Shown one piece after another: positions 48,045-59,627 of a stretch of 64,000 nt of DNA. The translations under genes and the position numbers were made by a program. The stretch spans positions 372,001 to 436,000 of the forward strand of contig NZ_AUSW01000034.1 in NCBI RefSeq assembly GCF_000471625.1, written 5' to 3'. Every line of letters starts with the position of its first letter. Position 1 is the stretch's first letter. The notes under the pieces are model-generated. The model had not been told where the DNA came from, did not search any database, and saw nothing but the letters and a program-made list of their open reading frames with translations. This DNA comes from Psychrobacter aquaticus CMS 56. GTDB lineage: Bacteria > Pseudomonadota > Gammaproteobacteria > Pseudomonadales > Moraxellaceae.

Positions 48045-50597
48045 TTAGCTGGCTAATGATTCAGAATCTGGATGTGGCTCATGCGTCTCAACCACTGTCA
48101 AGATAATACGGCTGTCGGCCGAACCTTTATCTGAAGACTTGCTGCTATTCTTACCGAGATTAATAGCATCATCTTTTTGTGCCTCGGTTGCTTCAGGCTC
48201 CAAGGTAAGATGTACTACCCCGCCATTAACCAATTCACCAAATAAAATCATACTTGCCAATGGCTTTTTGATCTCATCTTGAATCAAGCGCTGCATTGGA
48301 CGGGCACCCATGAGGCGATCATAGCCTTTATTGGCCAAATAATCACGCACGTCATCATCAATCTCTAAAGTGACTTGCTTATCATCAAGCTGCACCTGTA
48401 GCTCAACCAAGAATTTATCGACCACCGATACCACCACTGACGGATCCAATGGATTGAACTGAATAATTGCATCTAAACGGTTACGGAATTCAGGGGTAAA
48501 TACACGTTTGAGTGATTCGGTATTGTCACGGCTATGATCTTGCTGCGTAAAGCCCATAGAAGAGCGACTAATGCTATCTGCACCGACATTCGTCGTCATA
48601 ATGACAATCACTTGCTTAAAGATAGCAACACGACCGTTATTATCAGTCAATGTGCCATGATCCATCACTTGCAACAACAAATTGAACACATCGGGATGCG
48701 CTTTTTCGATCTCATCAAGCAATAACACACAGTGTGGATGTTGATTGATCTTTTCAGTCAACAAGCCACCTTGATCAAAACCCACGTAACCTGGCGGCGC
48801 TCCAATGAGGCGCGAAGCGGTATGAGCTTCCATATATTCTGACATATCAAAACGTATCAGCTCTACGCCTAGCAGATTGGCTAGCTGACGAGAGACTTCT
48901 GTTTTACCAACGCCTGTCGGCCCTGCAAACATGAATGAACCAATCGGCTTGTCTGGTGCTTTTAGACCAGCACGAGACAGCTTGATCGCATCAGCAAGCG
49001 TCGCAATCGCTTCATCCTGACCAAACACCAAATGCTTTAGATCGCGATCCAAGTGCTCGAGAATACTCTTGTCATCACTCGATACTGATTTGGGCGGAAT
49101 GCGAGCTAGCTTAGCAATGATGGCTTCGATATCAGCCACATCAATTTTCATCGGTGGTTTTTTGGCCTTAGGTAATTTTGGTTTATCATCTGTATTGGCG
49201 CGATCATGCGCTTTGGCAGATTTTGCTTCATCTTGCATTTCATTATCATTATCGGTATCAATTCCTTCAACATCGGCATCAATCTGCGCATCAAAGTCTT
49301 GCTCTATATCCGCAATGAAACTTTCTTCAGCATCGATGTCGTCGGCATCAGGAATCACACCCAAACGCTTATAAGCACCTGCTTCATCAATGACGTCAAT
49401 TGCTTTATCTGGCAAAAAACGCTCATGAATGTGCTTGGCTGATAATTGTACTGCTGTGACTAGTGCTTCATCTGTATATTCAACATTATGAAACTCTTCA
49501 TAACGCGTTTTGAGACCACGTAAAATATCAATGGTGTCATCCACACTTGGTTCTTTTACATCGATTTTTTGGAAACGACGTGAAAGTGCATGGTCTTTTT
49601 CAAAGACCTGACGATACTCCGTAAAAGTCGTCGAACCAATACAGCGTAGCTCACCATTGGCAAGTGCGGGTTTAATTAGATTTGATACATCCATATTGCT
49701 ACTCATGGAGGAGCCTGCACCGATAATCATATGAATTTCATCAATAAATAAAATGGCGTTCGGCTTTTTCTTGAGTGCGTCAAGCAGTGATTTCATACGT
49801 TTTTCAAAGTCACCGCGATACTTAGTCCCTGCAATTAACGAACCAATATCAAGGCTATAAATCACGCAACCACTAAGTGGCTTTGGTGCTTTATCATTGA
49901 TAATTAACCATGCCAAACCCTCAGCAATAGAAGTTTTGCCAACACCCGGCTCACCGACCAATAACGGATTATTTTTGCGGCGGCGACACAGTACTTGAGC
50001 AGCACGCTCAATCTCAGAAGCACGCCCAATCAATGGGTCTGTCTTTCCTTCTGCGGCTCGCTGGTTCAAATTAGTAGCAAACTCCACCAATGGATCTTTG
50101 CTGGTTTTCTCGGATGCACTACGGCGCTCACCAGTCACAGAAGCACGTGGCTCTGCTGGTTCATCCTTGTCTTGACCATGAGATAAATACTGAGTCAGCT
50201 CAAGACGACTAATGCCCTGCTTTTTAAGTAAATAAACCGCGTAAGTATCATGTTCTGAAAACATAGAGACCAAAATATCTGAGCCTTCGACCAGGCGACC
50301 ACCACCAATAGATTGCACATGAAAAATAGCGCGTTGCAAAATACGATCGAAACTTTGTGTCGGCTGCGGTGATTGCTCCGTATCTGCATCTACCGTTGGC
50401 GTGTGCTTACTAATATAAGCTTCCAGCTCGGTACGTAGCGTTGAAACATTGGCGTTACAGGCAGTCAATGTATTGGCAGCGTGGGTATTTTCTAACAATG
50501 CCAATAATAAATGTTCAACAGTGAGATACTCATGCGATTTTTGGCGCGCAAGTGTCATTGCTAAACGCAAAGAAACTTCAAGATGACGACTTAACAT
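48045..50597 (-). CDS. clpA: ATP-dependent Clp protease ATPase subunit ClpA
   Basis: Hexameric unfoldase that feeds substrates, including N-degron proteins delivered by ClpS, to ClpP. The order is a Clp N-domain (about 1-145), AAA module 1 with GEPGVGKTS near 220 and Walker B LFIDEIHM near 290, and AAA module 2 with GPTGVGKTE near 560 and [11 protein letters not shown] near 625. The IGL-type loop that docks on ClpP should be in module 2. At 850 residues it is about 90 longer than Escherichia coli ClpA. The surplus is an acidic, low-complexity insertion at about 412-486 between the modules, plus a longer polar C-terminus. Confidence 0.96.
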   Translation of the reverse strand: MLSRHLEVSLRLAMTLARQKSHEYLTVEHLLLALLENTHAANTLTACNANVSTLRTELEAYISKHTPTVDADTEQSPQPTQSFDRILQRAIFHVQSIGGGRLVEGSDILVSMFSEHDTYAVYLLKKQGISRLELTQYLSHGQDKDEPAEPRASVTGERRSASEKTSKDPLVEFATNLNQRAAEGKTDPLIGRASEIERAAQVLCRRRKNNPLLVGEPGVGKTSIAEGLAWLIINDKAPKPLSGCVIYSLDIGSLIAGTKYRGDFEKRMKSLLDALKKKPNAILFIDEIHMIIGAGSSMSSNMDVSNLIKPALANGELRCIGSTTFTEYRQVFEKDHALSRRFQKIDVKEPSVDDTIDILRGLKTRYEEFHNVEYTDEALVTAVQLSAKHIHERFLPDKAIDVIDEAGAYKRLGVIPDADDIDAEESFIADIEQDFDAQIDADVEGIDTDNDNEMQDEAKSAKAHDRANTDDKPKLPKAKKPPMKIDVADIEAIIAKLARIPPKSVSSDDKSILEHLDRDLKHLVFGQDEAIATLADAIKLSRAGLKAPDKPIGSFMFAGPTGVGKTEVSRQLANLLGVELIRFDMSEYMEAHTASRLIGAPPGYVGFDQGGLLTEKINQHPHCVLLLDEIEKAHPDVFNLLLQVMDHGTLTDNNGRVAIFKQVIVIMTTNVGADSISRSSMGFTQQDHSRDNTESLKRVFTPEFRNRLDAIIQFNPLDPSVVVSVVDKFLVELQVQLDDKQVTLEIDDDVRDYLANKGYDRLMGARPMQRLIQDEIKKPLASMILFGELVNGGVVHLTLEPEATEAQKDDAINLGKNSSKSSDKGSADSRIILTVVETHEPHPDSESLAS

Positions 50598-51068
50598 AAT
50601 GACTTCCTACAGTTATACCTATCTTAATAATTGATAGCTTTATGAATGAGTTAGTAAGTAAATCAGGGCGACAGATAGATTGTTCAAGGGCAATATTCGT
50701 ATTATTAACAAGCATCAATAAAAGACATTGGGCATAAACGACTTAAATACGATGCGACTCATCGTCGATGGAGGGTTTTGACAATTGACACATGCTTTTC
50801 TTTATCTCAACACGATACTCAAGAAGAGTCAATCTATTAACACAGACTAAAGTGTATCGAAGCATATTTTATGTTGGTAGATTTAGAAATAACAGCGTAT
50901 GAGCAAACAAGGAAATGAAAACAAGTAATAGAATAATACAAAAGGTTATAAAGGGTTTAGACAACCTTCATTTAGGGCGTGTCCTCATTTTAAACATGGC
51001 GATAAAAATGAGAACAAAGATGTTGAAACGGTGAAAGTAAAGAAAAACGAAAAATTTAGGTACAATTT
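50598..51068. other. 471-bp clpS-clpA intergenic region
   Basis: No credible gene. It holds two hairpins: AAGGTT/AACCTT (50942-50968), a weak clpS terminator on the minus strand, and TGTCCTCATTTT with its near-complement (50980-51016). The clpA promoter should lie nearer clpA. In most relatives clpS and clpA nearly touch, so this gap is unusual. Confidence 0.6.
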
Positions 51069-51476
51069 TTATTCGCCTTGATGCGGCTCTATTTGAGTAA
51101 GTAACGGATAACCTTCACGATGCGCAAGACTGTTTACTTTTTTAGCTTTAGTCTCAGCGATATCTTTAGGATAAATACCAGCGATGCCTTTACTACTGTT
51201 GTGAATCGTCAGCATAATCTCGACCGCAGAATCCATACTATGACGAAATTCTGACTGCAAAACGTAGACGACAAACTCCATCGGCGTGTAGTTATCATTA
51301 TACATAACCACTGCATACATGGGTGGTTTAGCCACTTCTGGTTCTGCCACCAACACGTCAGTCTGTGGCGCAGTTTCACCGTCCGTATCACCATCTTGCG
51401 CACGAGGTACAGGCATATTAGGAAAGTGCCAATCAGAAACCGTCGGTATAGCTTGTAATATCATTTTTTTCATCAT
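51069..51476 (-). CDS. clpS: ATP-dependent Clp protease adaptor ClpS
   Basis: Binds N-degrons (Leu, Phe, Tyr, Trp) and delivers them to ClpA. The core is normal: PMYAVVMYNDNYTPMEFVVYVL near 53-74 with the ND-Y-T-P-M-E signature, then HSMDSAVEIMLTIHNSSKG and AHREGYPLL near the end. At about 135 residues it has a longer N-terminal arm than Escherichia coli ClpS (106). Several start codons (TTG 51482, ATG 51476, 51473, 51464) are possible and none has a clear ribosome site; 51476 is a compromise. clpA lies 470 bases downstream. Confidence 0.94.
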   Translation of the reverse strand: MMKKMILQAIPTVSDWHFPNMPVPRAQDGDTDGETAPQTDVLVAEPEVAKPPMYAVVMYNDNYTPMEFVVYVLQSEFRHSMDSAVEIMLTIHNSSKGIAGIYPKDIAETKAKKVNSLAHREGYPLLTQIEPHQGE

Positions 51477-51614
51477 AATCAAAATATAATTATAAGGTAA
51501 GTTTGGAGTAAGAAAGATTCTAAAGGCAGGTAATTAAGCATGTAATAACGCTTAATCGTTACATATAAGCGTCATTCATGACTTTGAATAACGCTATCGT
51601 TGACTAATAATTCA

Positions 51615-52481
51615 TTAAGGCTCTATTGGGCTTTCATCAACTTTTGGTAAGTCTAAAAGCGATAACGGCATACCATCAACGCTAGCACCAAGTGTCCAGT
51701 TATACAACTGCTCTACTTTCTGCCCGCCTGCTTGTAAGCTAAGTTTGACTTGCAATGGTTTAAAACCAGATGGCATCGTGAAGCGACCACGAATACGGGT
51801 AATACCTTCAATCGTATAGACCGCCGGATCCAGCGGTACTTCCACTAAATCGTCGTCATCAAGCAACGTCAATGTGGGCGTTAAGCGTTTGGCTTTACCA
51901 TCACTGCTGAGCATCCCAACATCAAAACCATACTCAAAGGCATTTTCAGGTAATGGTTTAATCTCAGCACCAATTACCTGCAAAGGCATGCCGCCTTCAT
52001 CACTAACGATATCTGCATACAATTCATTGAGCTGGGAGAGCTGTCTGTTTTCAACCGTTAAGGTTTGCTGACTTTTACGCAATTCGTTGAGATTGGCCAG
52101 ACTGATCGCCAATTCCTGCTTGGCAGTGGATGCTTGGTTAGTCGCTATTTTATGACTGAGGCTTAATTTTTCAAGCTCTCTTGTGGCCTCAGTACTATTG
52201 ATCATTGCTTGCTTGGTTTCATTTTGCATCGAATGAAAACCACGCTGATAGCCTAATTTGTGACCAAATACCAGTCCAACGATAGCCGTCACTAATATTA
52301 CAACGACAAAGAGTGCTAAGACTAATGTGGATGCTCCTCGTTGCGTCCCACCTATTGCATTTAACGAGCCAGCACTGCTTTTAGGCAGATAAGGTCTATG
52401 CTCCATGTAATAGAAAGCAGAATTTTGGCACGGTGAACGTGCTGGCTGTGAGCAAAGGCGTCGTACAAGCTTGACACGCAT
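51615..52481 (-). CDS. DUF6776-like membrane protein
   Basis: A 288-residue protein with one membrane helix at about 50-75, a coiled coil near 85-160 and a periplasmic beta-rich domain after about 165 (MPLQVIGAEIKPLPEN, then ITRIRGRFTMPSGF). The layout and its place downstream of argC match the DUF6776 proteins of Pseudomonas, whose function is unknown. The first 25 residues could be spurious; an alternative ATG lies at residue 26 (52406). Neither start has a strong ribosome site. Confidence 0.72.
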   Translation of the reverse strand: MRVKLVRRLCSQPARSPCQNSAFYYMEHRPYLPKSSAGSLNAIGGTQRGASTLVLALFVVVILVTAIVGLVFGHKLGYQRGFHSMQNETKQAMINSTEATRELEKLSLSHKIATNQASTAKQELAISLANLNELRKSQQTLTVENRQLSQLNELYADIVSDEGGMPLQVIGAEIKPLPENAFEYGFDVGMLSSDGKAKRLTPTLTLLDDDDLVEVPLDPAVYTIEGITRIRGRFTMPSGFKPLQVKLSLQAGGQKVEQLYNWTLGASVDGMPLSLLDLPKVDESPIEP

Positions 52482-52583
52482 TTAAATAGTATCTCTTAAC
52501 AGTAAAGGCAAATCATTATAACGGAATTTATAATCAATACCTAGCACCATGAATCTGAATGATTCGCTAGTCACAAGTTCCTA

Positions 52584-53651
52584 TTAGGGGACAATAGGAG
52601 CAAAATTCAATCCCATAGACTCATCAAATCCAAACATCACATTCATATTTTGTACGGCTTGTCCGGCTGCACCTTTTACCAAATTGTCCTGTACTACGAT
52701 GACCGTTAACTCAGCGCGCGCGTTGTTTTGATGTACAGCAATACGTAAGCGGTTGCTGGCACGGACACTACGCGTATCTGGATAAATACCTTTTGGCATA
52801 ACATCGATGAACGGCTCTGACGCATAACCACTCTCGAATACTTGTTGCCAGTCAATAGCAGCGCCAGCTTCAGTAAGTTCTAAATGGATAGAGCTAAGCA
52901 TGCCACGTATCATTGGCACAAGATGCGGTAAAAAACGAATGCGATGCGTAAATTGGCTGTTTAATAGTTGTGCAACACCCTGTTCAATCTCTGGCAAATG
53001 ACGATGCCCTTCGACACTATATGCTTTAAAATTATCGGTGGTTTCGGCATAGTTAAGCGCAAGCTTCGCCTGACGACCTGCTCCTGAAACACCAGACTTT
53101 GCATCAATGACAATACGAGACTCAACCAGCCTTTCTGCTTGTTTATTTTGGGTTTCGATGATTGGTTTCAAACCCAAAATAGCAGTGGTCGGATAGCATC
53201 CGGGATTGCCGACCACCAAAGCACTTGCTAATTTATTGCGATTGACTTCAGGCAATCCATAAACAGCTGTCTTTAATAGATCAGGACAAGCATGCGATTG
53301 TTGATACCAATGCTCAAAATCCGTCAATGATTGCAAACGAAAATCAGCGGCCAAATCAATGACTTTTACACCCGCTTGAGTAAGTGCTTCAGCTTGCTGC
53401 ATTGCAACGCCGTGTGGTGTGGCAAAAAACACCACATCGCACTTTTGTAATGTCGCAAGCGTGTTATCGCCTAAATCACTGAACACTATATCTGAAATAC
53501 CGCGTAAGCTCGGGAATATCTCATCAGCTCGTGTGCCCGCTTCGCTACGTGATGTGAGCAAATCAATAGATACTTCAGGGTGCGCAGACAATAAACGAAT
53601 CAGCTCAATACCCGTATAACCTGTACCACCAACAATCGCTGCTGAAATCAT
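52584..53651 (-). CDS. argC: N-acetyl-gamma-glutamyl-phosphate reductase
   Basis: NADPH-dependent third step of arginine synthesis. The 355 residues open with AAIVGGTGYTGIELIRLL, the Rossmann loop, and carry the catalytic cysteine in VGNPGCYPTTAILGL near 150-155. The long form with KSGVSGAGRQAKLALNYAE near 195 is typical. AAGGAA lies before the ATG. hemE is upstream with a 70-base gap and the DUF6776-like gene is downstream, so argC may be in an operon with either. Confidence 0.97.
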   Translation of the reverse strand: MISAAIVGGTGYTGIELIRLLSAHPEVSIDLLTSRSEAGTRADEIFPSLRGISDIVFSDLGDNTLATLQKCDVVFFATPHGVAMQQAEALTQAGVKVIDLAADFRLQSLTDFEHWYQQSHACPDLLKTAVYGLPEVNRNKLASALVVGNPGCYPTTAILGLKPIIETQNKQAERLVESRIVIDAKSGVSGAGRQAKLALNYAETTDNFKAYSVEGHRHLPEIEQGVAQLLNSQFTHRIRFLPHLVPMIRGMLSSIHLELTEAGAAIDWQQVFESGYASEPFIDVMPKGIYPDTRSVRASNRLRIAVHQNNARAELTVIVVQDNLVKGAAGQAVQNMNVMFGFDESMGLNFAPIVP

Positions 53652-53720
53652 AAAATATTCCTTTTCTTTTACGCCGTAAATACTAGCTAGATATAACGTC
53701 TACATTTAAGCTTAGAAAAC

Positions 53721-54857
53721 TTAAATTTTATAATCATGTACCGCATCGATAAACACTTTGGCATTGTCAGGATTGACCCATTGAGTGATGCCGTGACCTA
53801 AATTTGCTATGTAGCCTGTTTTTTCACCGCCAGCATAAGCGCTATCAAGCATTGCATTAACTTCCGCGCGAATAGTCGCGGGCGAGCCATACAATGTGGC
53901 TGGATCCAAGTTACCCTGAATGGCTTTACTACTTTGTATTTTTTTATACTGTTTGGTCAACTGGCGCTGGCTTTCATTCAGCACTTGTCGCGCACGATCG
54001 ATCGGCATCGTCCAGTCTAGACCCAACACATTGGCTTCGCTGTCCGCTTGAACGTCAAGCCATAATCCGCCACCTTTGGTGAACAGTACCACTGGGATTT
54101 GCGGATGACGAACTTTTAACTCAGCGACAATGCGCTTATTATAAGCATGTGAAAAGTCAATAAACTGACGATGACCGAGCGCGCCGCCCCAACTATCGAA
54201 TATCTGTAATATTTGAGCACCAGCGACAACTTGTGCATCTAAATAGTCAATCACCGCCGTTGCTAATTTATCTAATAATTGATGTAAAAACTCAGGATTG
54301 CTGTACAAGAACCCTTTAGTATAACGGTAGTCTTTTGAGCTACCACCTTCAATCATATAGGTAGCCAATGTCCATGGACTACCAGAAAAACCAAATAAAG
54401 GCACTTGGCCATTTAGGGCTTTACGAATACTTGTCACCGCACGCATGACGTAATCCAGCGAGTCATTGGGTTCAAGTAATGGCAATCTATCAAGATCAGC
54501 TTGCGTACGAATAGGATGTTTAAATTTAGGACCTTCACCCGTCTCAAAATACAGACCCAGTCCCATGGCATCAGGAATGGTTAAAATATCACTAAATAAA
54601 ATAGCCGCATCTAGATCATAACGACGTAGCGGCTGCAAAGTCACTTCAGTAGCACGGTCTGTATCTTTACATAGGCTCATAAAATCACCCGCTTCAGCAC
54701 GAGTCGCCTTATACTCTGGCAAATAACGACCCGCTTGACGCATCATCCAAACTGGGGTGGTATCTATCGTCTCAAAGCGTAGTGCCCGTAGCAATCTGTC
54801 ATTTTTTAAAGGCGCAAATTCTTGCTGAATCGAGTTGCTATTGTCTGAAGCACTCAT
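53721..54857 (-). CDS. hemE: uroporphyrinogen decarboxylase
   Basis: Decarboxylates uroporphyrinogen III to coproporphyrinogen III in haem synthesis. The 378-residue protein has the N-terminal signature [15 protein letters not shown] near 36-50, [14 protein letters not shown] near 87, and [17 protein letters not shown] near 155-171. ATG 54857 is used because GGAG lies 8 bases before it; the frame also has a TTG two codons upstream. About 20 extra N-terminal residues precede the usual start. Terminator not seen before argC, so co-transcription is possible. Confidence 0.97.
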   Translation of the reverse strand: MSASDNSNSIQQEFAPLKNDRLLRALRFETIDTTPVWMMRQAGRYLPEYKATRAEAGDFMSLCKDTDRATEVTLQPLRRYDLDAAILFSDILTIPDAMGLGLYFETGEGPKFKHPIRTQADLDRLPLLEPNDSLDYVMRAVTSIRKALNGQVPLFGFSGSPWTLATYMIEGGSSKDYRYTKGFLYSNPEFLHQLLDKLATAVIDYLDAQVVAGAQILQIFDSWGGALGHRQFIDFSHAYNKRIVAELKVRHPQIPVVLFTKGGGLWLDVQADSEANVLGLDWTMPIDRARQVLNESQRQLTKQYKKIQSSKAIQGNLDPATLYGSPATIRAEVNAMLDSAYAGGEKTGYIANLGHGITQWVNPDNAKVFIDAVHDYKI

Positions 54858-54966
54858 GTACAAATCTCCAAAACAACAAAGTATTCGTGAGCATGAACAC
54901 TTTGTTGGATAAAATAAATTGAATAAAAGAGTAATAAATTTTTATAACATATGGATAGCAACATGT

Positions 54967-55020
54967 AAGTTTAAAAGACTGCAATATCGCTAATGAACAT
55001 TAATAGCAGTCTCTAAACTT
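54967..55020. repeat. 54-bp long imperfect palindrome downstream of proB
   Basis: Outer arms AAGTTTA/TAAACTT and inner arms AGACTGC/GCAGTCT enclose a centre with TAATGAACATTA. The plus strand runs on into TTTTT. It lies between convergently nothing: both neighbours (hemE, proB) are on the minus strand, where it follows proB and may end its transcript. No second copy seen in the window. Confidence 0.65.
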
Positions 55021-55116
55021 TTTATACACTACTTTAGAATGCTTTTATGAAACGCTCGGTATTTGTTATAAGCACTCAAATCTTGAAACAATAAACATTG
55101 CTATAAAACTCATGCA

Positions 55117-56289
55117 TTATACGGTTATTGCCAAGTTATCACGGTGCACCATAACGACACGTTCTTCACTACTACCAAAGATCTTATCAAACTGTTCGGT
55201 ACGTTCACGAGCCACTCGGCGCGCATCATGCGAGGAGAAATTCACCTGTCCAACAGCAATACGCTCGCCAGTATCTTGATGGGTAATTTCGACGACATCA
55301 CCTTCATCAAAGCCGCCACGAACCTCCACCACACCGACGGGTAATAAGCTTCTATTATGTTCGGTCAAAGCTTTTGCCGCACCAGCATCAACAACCAAGC
55401 TGCCAGACATACGTAGATGCGCCGCCAGCCATTGCTTACGAGCGATAATTTTATCTTCATCGTTGGTTGTCAAAAGCGTACCAACTGCTTCACCTGATAC
55501 CACACGAGTGATAACGTCATCAATAGCCCCGCTCACAATAACGGTTGGACAACCACCCATAGCAGCAAGGCGACCAGCACGGATTTTGGTCAACATACCA
55601 CCGCGTCCAAGCTTACCGCCATCTCCTGCTATGTCAAACAAATAATCCGCCATGGCGCGCTCTTGGCGAATCATTCTAGCATTGGGGTTGTCACGTGGAT
55701 TATCAGTAAATACACCCTCTTGATCCGTTAGGATAATGTACAAATCTGCATTGACCATCGCTGCGGCCATTGCACCCAAAGTATCATTATCACCAAATTT
55801 GATTTCATCAATAGTAATGGTGTCGTTTTCATTAATGACAGGTAGCACGCGCCATTCTAATAATTGCGTCAGCGCGCTTGTCGTATTGAGATAACGGCTA
55901 CGATTAGACAAGTCATCATGAGTTAATAGCAGCTGTGAGCTTTGAATACCATGTTGGATTAAGGCTGACCACCATGTTTCGATCAAACCCATTTGCCCGA
56001 TAGACGCACAAGCTTGTAATGCCGCTAGCTTTTTAGGGCGCTCTTCAAGATCCATTCGTACCACGCCTTCGGCAACCGCACCTGATGATACGAGCAGCAC
56101 TTCGATTCCTTGCTTATGTAATTTGGCGATCTGCTTTGCCCACTCATATATGGCAGTTCGATCTAGCCCTCGACCATTATTGGTTAATAATGATGAGCCA
56201 ATCTTGACAATAACGCGCTGAATATCAAAGTTGCGGGTTTGCTTAATAAACCGTGCTTCTTCGACCGTGTTTTCCATGTCACCTGCCAT
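55117..56289 (-). CDS. proB: glutamate 5-kinase
   Basis: First step of proline synthesis. The 390 residues have the amino-acid kinase domain (about 20-275) with VIVKIGSSLLTN near 26, VSSGAVAEG near 68, NENDTITIDEIKFGDNDTLGA near 153 (within the family block), and a C-terminal PUA domain from about 295. CAGGAG lies 5 bases before the ATG. obgE is 78 bases upstream on the same strand, a common pairing in Moraxellaceae and pseudomonads. Confidence 0.97.
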   Translation of the reverse strand: MAGDMENTVEEARFIKQTRNFDIQRVIVKIGSSLLTNNGRGLDRTAIYEWAKQIAKLHKQGIEVLLVSSGAVAEGVVRMDLEERPKKLAALQACASIGQMGLIETWWSALIQHGIQSSQLLLTHDDLSNRSRYLNTTSALTQLLEWRVLPVINENDTITIDEIKFGDNDTLGAMAAAMVNADLYIILTDQEGVFTDNPRDNPNARMIRQERAMADYLFDIAGDGGKLGRGGMLTKIRAGRLAAMGGCPTVIVSGAIDDVITRVVSGEAVGTLLTTNDEDKIIARKQWLAAHLRMSGSLVVDAGAAKALTEHNRSLLPVGVVEVRGGFDEGDVVEITHQDTGERIAVGQVNFSSHDARRVARERTEQFDKIFGSSEERVVMVHRDNLAITV

Positions 56290-56367
56290 ATAAACTCCTG
56301 TTTCTCATGTGAATTGATTACGGGGATTGATTAAAACATTCAAACATATCCGCTTAAGCGTATTCGC

Positions 56368-57597
<1,230 letters not shown>

Positions 57598-57728
57598 TTA
57601 CAATCCAGTATACATACTGGTTACAACCAACGGCTGTGTTTTAGGGTGTTACTAAATCGTGTGGTCATCGCATTGTCATCATGCTCTCAGCAAACGTTGT
57701 GTTTTCTCTTAGCATTTATTATGACAAT

Positions 57729-57762
57729 AACACCCGATAACCAATCAGACTATCGGGTGTTT
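57729..57762. terminator. inverted repeat downstream of gap
   Basis: AACACCCGATA and TATCGGGTGTT are perfect 11-base complements around an 11-base loop. On the minus strand it follows gap, with ATTGTC after the stem rather than a pure T-run, so termination is likely but not certain. Confidence 0.7.
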
Positions 57763-57834
57763 GAGTATAACATTTCAGATTATGCCAAACTATCTAACAG
57801 ACATATAAAGTAGCATTTGTTCAGGTTTGATATT

Positions 57835-59271
57835 TTATGCTGGAATCTGCGTATAACTGATTCCTGCCATTTGCGTCGCCAAACGCAATACCTGCGTGCT
57901 ATACCCTACTTCATTATCATACCAAATATAAACAATCGCATGATTGTCAGTCAAAATCGTTGCTTGTGCATCGACGATACCGACATGAGTATCTCCGACA
58001 AAATCGGTCGATACGGCTTCTGTTGAATCTGTATAAGCAATCTGCGACTGCCAAGTGCTGCTATTAGCAACTTTACGCATAAAGTCATTCAACGCATCGG
58101 CGCTGTTCGGTGCGGTTTTGAGGTTCAAGTTCAAGATTGCCAAGCTGACGTTTGGCGTAGGTACACGAATTGCATTGCCCGTTAATTTACCACTCAATGC
58201 TGGTAGCGCTTTGCCTACTGCTTTTGCCGCACCGGTACTCGTGATAACCATGTTGAGTACCGCACTACGACCGCGGCGATCAGCTTTATGATAATTATCA
58301 ATGAGGTTTTGGTCGTTAGTAAATGAGTGAATCGTTTCGACGTGACCGTTTTCGATACCGTATTCATCGTTCAATACTTTTAGGGTTGGCGTGATAGCGT
58401 TGGTGGTACAGCTTGCCGCACTAACAATCGTATCATCGCCAACCGTATCGTTATTCACACCATAAACGACGTTTTTGATTTCACCGCCAGCAGGTGCCGT
58501 CAATAAGACTTTTTTCACGCCTGTAGATTGCAAATGCTTACCAAGACCCGCTTCGTCTTTCCAAATACCTGTATTGTCAATAACGACTGCATTATCGATA
58601 CCATAAACGGTATAGTCGATATCACTTGGATCATTGGCATAGATAATCTGGACAAAGCGACCATTGATAATCAGACCATTGTTTTCGTCATCGACAACCA
58701 CGCCACCAGCGAAGCTACCATGAATAGAATCACGCTCTAATAATGAGGCACGCTTTGCTAGATCACCAGCAGCGGCAGGACGTACAACAATGGCTTTCAA
58801 TTGCAAACCTTTCGCGCTCGATGCTTGTGACAGGAGCAGACGCGTTAAGATACGACCAATACGACCAAAGCCATACAATACAACATCTGTTGCATCATTC
58901 ACGGTGCGGTCATTGCTATTTATTGCTTGAAGCGCCGTTTGTAAGTCAGTGTCATTGGCGATCAGTTGTCCAACATCAACTTGTGCCGACTGCAGACTAG
59001 GGTTGTCTGCTAACGCTTTAACCATGGCTAACGTATCAGCGATATCAATAGATTTAGCACCTTGCTCGCGCAGTGCAACTTTTTGATGCAATGCCAATAT
59101 TTGACCAACTGAAGTCGTATTTAGCGTTTCGCCGAACAAAGTCACTTGCACGTCTTGCTGGTTATAGAGCTTATTCAATAGCCCCATAAGCTCAATCGCT
59201 TGCTGCTCATGGTTGTTATAATTGCTTAAATGGTCTTGATGCAATTGGCGTAAAGTATCAGCGTTGCTCAC
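57835..59271 (-). CDS. gap: glyceraldehyde-3-phosphate dehydrogenase, long form
   Basis: Oxidises glyceraldehyde 3-phosphate, with NAD or NADP. The catalytic part starts with VVLYGFGRIGR near residue 133, has the active cysteine in SAASCTTNAITP near 287, then HSFTNDQNLID and the C-terminal WYDNEVGYS. About 130 residues precede the Rossmann fold; long GAPDHs of this kind are known in Pseudomonas and Acinetobacter. GTG 59271 is chosen because AAGGA lies 8 bases before it, giving 478 residues beginning SNADTLRQLHQDH after the start. The ATG at 59280 is too close to that site, and the frame from 59376 adds a spurious hydrophobic leader. Confidence 0.92.
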   Translation of the reverse strand: MSNADTLRQLHQDHLSNYNNHEQQAIELMGLLNKLYNQQDVQVTLFGETLNTTSVGQILALHQKVALREQGAKSIDIADTLAMVKALADNPSLQSAQVDVGQLIANDTDLQTALQAINSNDRTVNDATDVVLYGFGRIGRILTRLLLSQASSAKGLQLKAIVVRPAAAGDLAKRASLLERDSIHGSFAGGVVVDDENNGLIINGRFVQIIYANDPSDIDYTVYGIDNAVVIDNTGIWKDEAGLGKHLQSTGVKKVLLTAPAGGEIKNVVYGVNNDTVGDDTIVSAASCTTNAITPTLKVLNDEYGIENGHVETIHSFTNDQNLIDNYHKADRRGRSAVLNMVITSTGAAKAVGKALPALSGKLTGNAIRVPTPNVSLAILNLNLKTAPNSADALNDFMRKVANSSTWQSQIAYTDSTEAVSTDFVGDTHVGIVDAQATILTDNHAIVYIWYDNEVGYSTQVLRLATQMAGISYTQIPA

Positions 59272-59483
59272 GAGAAACATCCTTATGGTCAGTAATGTAT
59301 GATCAATAAAGTACAAAGAACTAGAAATGAGATAAGTCGTGGGTAGTCTAAGCAATAACTCTAGTATTATAACCAAACACGGTTGGTACTACTTATTGAC
59401 GTTAGAGTATTTAAATCGCCTAGATTTTAGCCTAAAACGCCCTATTTTGCCAGCGATAACCGAACTACGAGGGCTTATAAGGC

Positions 59484-59515
59484 ATTTTATTATGACATGC
59501 TGGTCATAATAAAAA
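59484..59515. repeat. palindrome upstream of gap
   Basis: ATTTTATTATGAC and GTCATAATAAAA are inverted complements around a 6-base loop. It sits beside the lipocalin terminator in the 356-base gap before gap. It could be a second terminator or an operator for gap; nothing else was found in this gap. Confidence 0.5.
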
Positions 59516-59518
59516 TAA

Positions 59519-59541
59519 AGGCAGCCAATGATGCTGCCTTC
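59519..59541. terminator. lipocalin gene terminator
   Basis: AAGGCAGC and GCTGCCTT are perfect complements around a 7-base loop, followed on the minus strand by TATTTTTATT. Confidence 0.8.
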
Positions 59542-59627
59542 TTATGGCTCGTTATTTTGGATAACCAATCGGATAATATAAAGCCAAATAGCTTATTCAA
59601 TCAGTCACTAGGCGACTAGCTAAATAA

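Noticed and set aside
59272..59376. Hydrophobic N-terminal leader on GAPDH
   Set aside because: The ribosome site AAGGA fits the GTG at 59271, and a membrane leader makes no sense for this enzyme.
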